From Nitrosomonas sp. sh817 (lineage in GTDB: Bacteria; Pseudomonadota; Gammaproteobacteria; Burkholderiales; Nitrosomonadaceae): a stretch of 64,000 bases of DNA. Position 1 is the stretch's first letter, and each line of letters opens with the position of its first letter. Below the pieces are notes generated by a model. It did no database searches. It saw nothing but the letters and a program-made list of their open reading frames with translations, and was not told the origin of the DNA. The position numbers and the translations under genes were made by a program. Below, in pieces: positions 58,466-64,000 of the stretch. The DNA lies in the NCBI RefSeq assembly GCF_030908545.1, contig NZ_CP133083.1:2675691-2739690 (forward strand), written 5' to 3'.

Positions 58466-59193
58466 CCTTGACTGCCTCCTTGCCCGGCATCGCTCCACCG
58501 CAATCCGCTTGCGCCGCATCATCACTCCTGGCAGTTCCAAGAAATTCCGCTTGACAAATAAAATAATCCACAATGTCAGAGCATGATAAATGTCCTTTTT
58601 GAGCTCTCAAGCAAAAACTGGAAATATTTCTTAAGAAACTGATATTTAGCACATAATTATGATGTTAAATAATTAATCAACCTAAGAAAAACCCTTACAA
58701 TTTCGCTGAGTTATCGATCAAATAAAAAGCTTATTCACAATGTTATCCACAGATTTTGTGGATAATGAAAAAAATCTTATGTGAAATAATGTGATAACTG
58801 AGTTATCACATTTTCTTGCTGACCACGAATTTATGCGTGTTCTGTTTTTGCATTTCTAGCTTATGAACGGAAATGTACCTCATACCTAGAAATCAATAAA
58901 AGAACTCGCTCTATCCAAACACGGCTGCATTAAAGATGCCTTATCTTCAATCAATGTTTGATGTTTTTCCGGTAGAAATCCACTTGTTACAGGATTTTAT
59001 TAATTGAAAATTCAGAAAATATAGGAAAAACACGACTATAGAACAGGAAGATTCTTATAGACGGTGGGTTACTTTACCTATATTTAGTATGTATCCTGTT
59101 AATCTGTATGAACTGCAAGACTAATCAGTTTAATAATTCCTCAAACAAATCGAAGCAGCCGCACAAACTGAATCCTTATCATGGGAGAAAAGA
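58466..59193. other. AT-rich intergenic region upstream of the HAF gene
   Basis: About 730 bases. It contains the first of two DnaA-box repeats (58640-58810). The right part, 58811-59193, has no gene and shows only short AT-rich stretches; it should hold the promoter of the HAF-repeat gene. Confidence 0.5.
58640..58810 (+). repeat. DnaA-box direct repeat, copy 1
   Basis: A 165-base segment, 58640-58804, which aligns without gaps to 60565-60729 at about 86 percent identity by hand count. It holds three consensus DnaA boxes (TTATNCACA): TTATTCACA at 58731-58739, TTATCCACA at 58743-58751 and its inverse TGTGGATAA at 58757-58765. The last two form a perfect inverted pair with a 5-base spacer. 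A second inverted pair, TGTGATAA and TTATCACA, closes the copy at 58790-58810. The left half is very AT-rich. Confidence 0.85.
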
Positions 59194-60384
59194 ATGAATC
59201 AAAATTCTTCAAAATTTAAACAATATCTCACTGGTTTTACTTTAGTAACAACGATTCTGATATCAGCAAATGCAAGTGCTGAATGGTCAATACATGGACT
59301 AGGGACTTTGGGAGGAGGAACCAGTTATCCTGAAGATATCAACAATTCTGGACAAGTAGTCGGTTATTCTTTTTTTTCTGGTGGCACCTATGGCGAAAGA
59401 CAGGCTTTCATTACCGGCCCCAATGGGATTGGAATGACTGCGCTTGGAACGTTGGGCGGCCAGTATAGTGTTGCCACTGGCATTAATGATTCGGGCCAAG
59501 TTACAGGGTATTCAAACCTTAACAATTTCCTGACACACTCATTCATTACGGGTCCCAATGGCGTTGGAATGACTGATTTAGGTGCATTAAAAGGTTTTAT
59601 TCATAGTTATGCTGATGTGTATGTGGAAATGAATATGGCAGCTGATATTAATGAATCGGGACAAATAATTGGATACGATGGTGAAGGGACCTATGCAGCA
59701 CATAATGCAGAGATTTTTATAACAGGACCTAACGGATCTGGAATGGTTAAATTGGATGTCCCAAGACATCTCGGCACAATGGCAATCAATGATAGTGGTC
59801 AAGTAATAGGCTCTGTATATGATGTTGATATTTTTACAAATGATGAATACAGTTTCATCACTGGTCCAAACGGAGTTGGAATTAACATTATTGAAGATTT
59901 AGGTGGAGTCGGCTCCCTTGTTGAAGGAATCAACAATTCCGGCCAGGTAGTGGGCAGTTCTTACCTACCCGGCAATACTGAATATCATGCCTTCGTTACC
60001 GGCCCTAACGGGGTTGGCATTACTGATTTAGGAACTTTAGGTGGTACTTGGTCAAGAGCATCCGACATCAACGAATCCGGCCAAATCATCGGAACTTCAA
60101 CCATCGCCGATGGCAGCTATCACGCTTTCTTATACAGTGATGGTGAAATGCTTGATTTGTCGCTGCTTCCGGCTGTCCTTAACGCAGGATGGACTAATTT
60201 AAGAGTGACTGCCATCAATGACCACGGCCAAATCGTTGGAACTGGAAAGCTAGATGGCAACTTTCAAGTCTTTTTACTTTCACCGTTTCCCGTTCCAGAA
60301 CCTCAAACCTACGCCATGCTGCTGGCCGGTTTAGGTTTGCTGGGTTTTATGGCTCAGCGACGCAAGAAACGCAACCTGATTTGA
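59194..60384 (+). CDS. HAF-repeat PEP-CTERM protein, AT-rich
   Basis: 396 residues, exported (signal ends ANASA). The body is made of about six HAF-type repeats, each with INxSGQVxGxS and AFITGPNGxGMTxLGTLGG (for example near residues 65-90 and 260-285). The end is VPEPQTYAMLLAGLGLLGF then MAQRRKKR, a PEP-CTERM signal. Base use is AT-richer than in the 49502 gene of the same class. It is the only gene between the two DnaA-box repeats. Confidence 0.9.
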   Translation: MNQNSSKFKQYLTGFTLVTTILISANASAEWSIHGLGTLGGGTSYPEDINNSGQVVGYSFFSGGTYGERQAFITGPNGIGMTALGTLGGQYSVATGINDSGQVTGYSNLNNFLTHSFITGPNGVGMTDLGALKGFIHSYADVYVEMNMAADINESGQIIGYDGEGTYAAHNAEIFITGPNGSGMVKLDVPRHLGTMAINDSGQVIGSVYDVDIFTNDEYSFITGPNGVGINIIEDLGGVGSLVEGINNSGQVVGSSYLPGNTEYHAFVTGPNGVGITDLGTLGGTWSRASDINESGQIIGTSTIADGSYHAFLYSDGEMLDLSLLPAVLNAGWTNLRVTAINDHGQIVGTGKLDGNFQVFLLSPFPVPEPQTYAMLLAGLGLLGFMAQRRKKRNLI

Positions 60385-60396
60385 ATCTGAATTCTG

Positions 60397-60423
60397 AAAA
60401 ACCCGCCTTGGTGCGGGTTTTTG
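60397..60423 (+). terminator. Rho-independent terminator after the HAF gene
   Basis: AAAACCCGC-CTTGGT-GCGGGTTTT then TT, 12 bases after the stop. Confidence 0.86.
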
Positions 60424-60564
60424 TTTGTTCCCATTTTTTCATCTCTTTTCGTCCGGTAACCGTTTCGATTTTTCCTTGACTTTTTGAATCATCCACAATT
60501 CAAGAAAATGACACATGTCCCTTTCAAAATATATAACCGGATCGAAATAAAATAAATAACTATT

Positions 60565-60729
60565 TGACTATTAACACATAATTTATATGTTAAATATTTA
60601 ATCAATCTAGGAAAAACCCTTACAATTTAGGCAGGTTATCGATTAAAAAAACAGTTTATTCACAAAGTTATCCACAGTTTTTGTGGATAATGAAGAAAAT
60701 CTTATGTGAAATAATGCGATAACTGAGTT
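60565..60729 (+). repeat. DnaA-box direct repeat, copy 2
   Basis: Second copy of the 165-base element, in the same orientation. DnaA boxes: TTATTCACA at 60656-60664, TTATCCACA at 60668-60676, inverse TGTGGATAA at 60682-60690, again with 5-base spacing between the inverted pair. The closing TGTGATAA/TTATCACA pair of copy 1 is lost here (TGCGATAA, then CATAAA). The boxes are conserved although the bases between them vary. Confidence 0.85.
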
Positions 60730-60884
60730 CATAAAGGGAACTTTTGCCGGCATGCGATTTTTATCCGGAATCGTTAGCGGCATCGTCAAGCAAGACAAAT
60801 TTCCAGTCACTAGCCGTGCCCGGTTCACTCATTATATTTGTGCGGTGTGTAAGAACTACTACTGAATATTTCTGAAACTGCTGT
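60730..60884. other. Intergenic stretch before tRNA-Leu
   Basis: 155 bases to the right of DnaA-box copy 2. No gene or terminator seen. Confidence 0.4.
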
Positions 60885-60971
60885 TGGTGCCGAGAGGGGG
60901 AATCGAACCCCCATGATGTCACCATCGCGGGATTTTGAGTCCCGTGCGTCTACCAATTCCGCCATCTCGGC
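60885..60971 (-). tRNA. tRNA-Leu (anticodon CAA)
   Basis: 87 bases on the minus strand. Acceptor GCCGAGA pairs with TCTCGGC, the D arm is in GGCGGAATTGGTAGACGC, the anticodon stem CGGGA/TCCCG encloses CTCAAAA giving anticodon CAA, a long variable arm follows as in tRNA-Leu, and the T loop is TTCGATT. CCA is encoded at 60885-60887. Confidence 0.95.
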
Positions 60972-61083
60972 CTGCGGTTGAACTGTCTGATTGAATCAAC
61001 AGAAGGCGCAATTATCACTGAAATCCCGAACTACAGCAAGCCGCACCGGTGGAAAACCCGGCGCAGCCGGTATAATAGGCAGT

Positions 61084-63200
<2,117 letters not shown>

Positions 63201-63246
63201 GCGGTCATCATGCTAAAATGTGGGCTTTTGGTATAAGGAGATTATG

Positions 63247-63681
63247 ATGCTGATTAGTGACGCATTTGCGCAAGCTGCTTCGACAACACAGAATGAAGCC
63301 GGCTGGGTGGCATTATTACCGATGGTCGGTATATTGGTTCTGTTTTACTTCTTGTTGATCCGTCCCCAAGCAAAACGGGCGAAAGAACATAAGCAAATGG
63401 TGGAAGCGCTGCAAAGAGGCGATGAAGTGATTACCAATGGCGGAATTCTGGGGCAAATTCTCAATGTCAGCGAATCCTATGTGATTATCGAAATCGCGCC
63501 GGCTATCGAAATTACCGTTTTAAAATCTTCGGTACAAACCCTATTACCCAAAGGCACGCTTAGAAGCATTGAGCCTAAGGGCAAATCATCCAAAACCAAA
63601 GCTGCAAAAGCGGATACCAGTAAAACCGAGTCAGCTGCGGATACCGAGGAAAGCAAAGATTCCGATGCTGAAAAAAAATAA
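63247..63681 (+). CDS. yajC: Preprotein translocase subunit YajC
   Basis: Small Sec-associated membrane protein. One helix (VALLPMVGILVLFYFLLIRPQ, near residues 21-41) then the YajC core with KEHKQMVEALQRGDEVITNGGI. The C-terminal tail is Lys/Ser-rich and longer than usual. AAGGAG lies 6 bases before ATG 63247; the frame also has ATG 63244. 144 residues. Confidence 0.94.
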   Translation: MLISDAFAQAASTTQNEAGWVALLPMVGILVLFYFLLIRPQAKRAKEHKQMVEALQRGDEVITNGGILGQILNVSESYVIIEIAPAIEITVLKSSVQTLLPKGTLRSIEPKGKSSKTKAAKADTSKTESAADTEESKDSDAEKK

Positions 63682-63762
63682 CGCGGATCTGAGAGAAACT
63701 GCAAGATCGTTAAGTTTCCGTCTTCATAACCAATTTACTTTTCAATTTTTTGACTGATACCC

Positions 63763-64000
63763 ATGAACCGCTACGCACTATGGCAATATCTGATTATTGC
63801 GGTTTCACTCCTGCTAGGCCTGCTTTATACGCTGCCGAATTTTTATGGCGAATCGCCAGCCGTTCAAATTTCACCGTTACGGGTTAGCGTTAGTACCGAT
63901 ACGGCGTTGATGCAACGCGTAGAAGACGCGATCAAACAAGCCAATCTCGAAACAACTGGCGTTTATCTGGAAGAAGGCAGCGTCAAAGTACGCTTTGTAG
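63763..64000 (+). CDS. secD: Protein translocase subunit SecD, partial (5' end)
   Basis: Open to the right edge. Starts MNRYALWQYLIIAVSLLLGLLYTLPNFYGESPAVQ, that is, a first helix and the beginning of the periplasmic region, with the sequence VSVSTDTALM, typical of SecD. 81 bases after yajC, the usual order yajC-secD-secF. Only about 79 residues are visible. Confidence 0.92.
   Translation, partial: MNRYALWQYLIIAVSLLLGLLYTLPNFYGESPAVQISPLRVSVSTDTALMQRVEDAIKQANLETTGVYLEEGSVKVRFV

Overview
The window reads as chromosomal DNA of a betaproteobacterium, most likely a Nitrosomonas-type member of the Nitrosomonadaceae. The pointers are several PEP-CTERM proteins, an EpsA-type LuxR regulator, HAF-repeat proteins, and the gene orders pilJ-chpA and queA-tgt-yajC-secD. 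No ammonia-oxidation gene is present, so the genus is inferred, not shown.

Layout. 1-5.3 kb holds a leftward minor-pilin operon, fimT-pilV-pilW-pilX-pilY1 (pilY1 runs off the left edge). 5.5-11.8 kb is housekeeping: thiO, ispH, tRNA-Arg, a Bcp peroxiredoxin, a DksA-like protein, an Smr protein, trxB and a Tat-exported intradiol dioxygenase. 12.1-13.2 kb is an intact IS630-family element with flanking TA. 14.2-18.1 kb is a leftward set of metallophosphoesterase, patatin lipase, glycosyltransferase and lipid kinase that looks like glycolipid or membrane-lipid metabolism. 18.2-24.4 kb carries a DUF2971 gene, a decayed IS1595-type transposase, darP/pmbA, an L-lactate permease, tusA and a PEP-CTERM gene. 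24.5-28.2 kb is one large MASE1-PAS hybrid histidine kinase whose receiver lacks the phospho-acceptor Asp. 29.4-39.1 kb is an 11-gene type II secretion / type IV pilus-like operon with a cohesin-tailed lipoprotein secretin. 39.6-50.7 kb holds a Tat-exported beta-helix protein, four PEP-CTERM genes (one frameshifted in a G tract) and the epsA regulator, interspersed with ridA, sbcB and ilvA. 50.9-57.6 kb is pilJ-chpA, the twitching chemosensory core. 57.9-60.9 kb is AT-rich and contains an unknown exported protein and a HAF-repeat PEP-CTERM gene bracketed by two 165-nt direct repeats, each with three consensus DnaA boxes. The right end is tRNA-Leu(CAA), queA, tgt, yajC and the start of secD.

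How it fits together. The window is rich in surface biology: type IV pilus tip and minor pilins, pilus chemosensory signalling, a second pilus-like secretion machine, and sortable PEP-CTERM proteins under a dedicated regulator. No exosortase is in the window, so processing of the PEP-CTERM proteins must be encoded elsewhere. The items most worth following up are the duplicated DnaA-box element, the G-tract frameshift in a PEP-CTERM gene, a recurrent intergenic motif near the PEP-CTERM genes, and the compositional mosaic inside the secretion operon.
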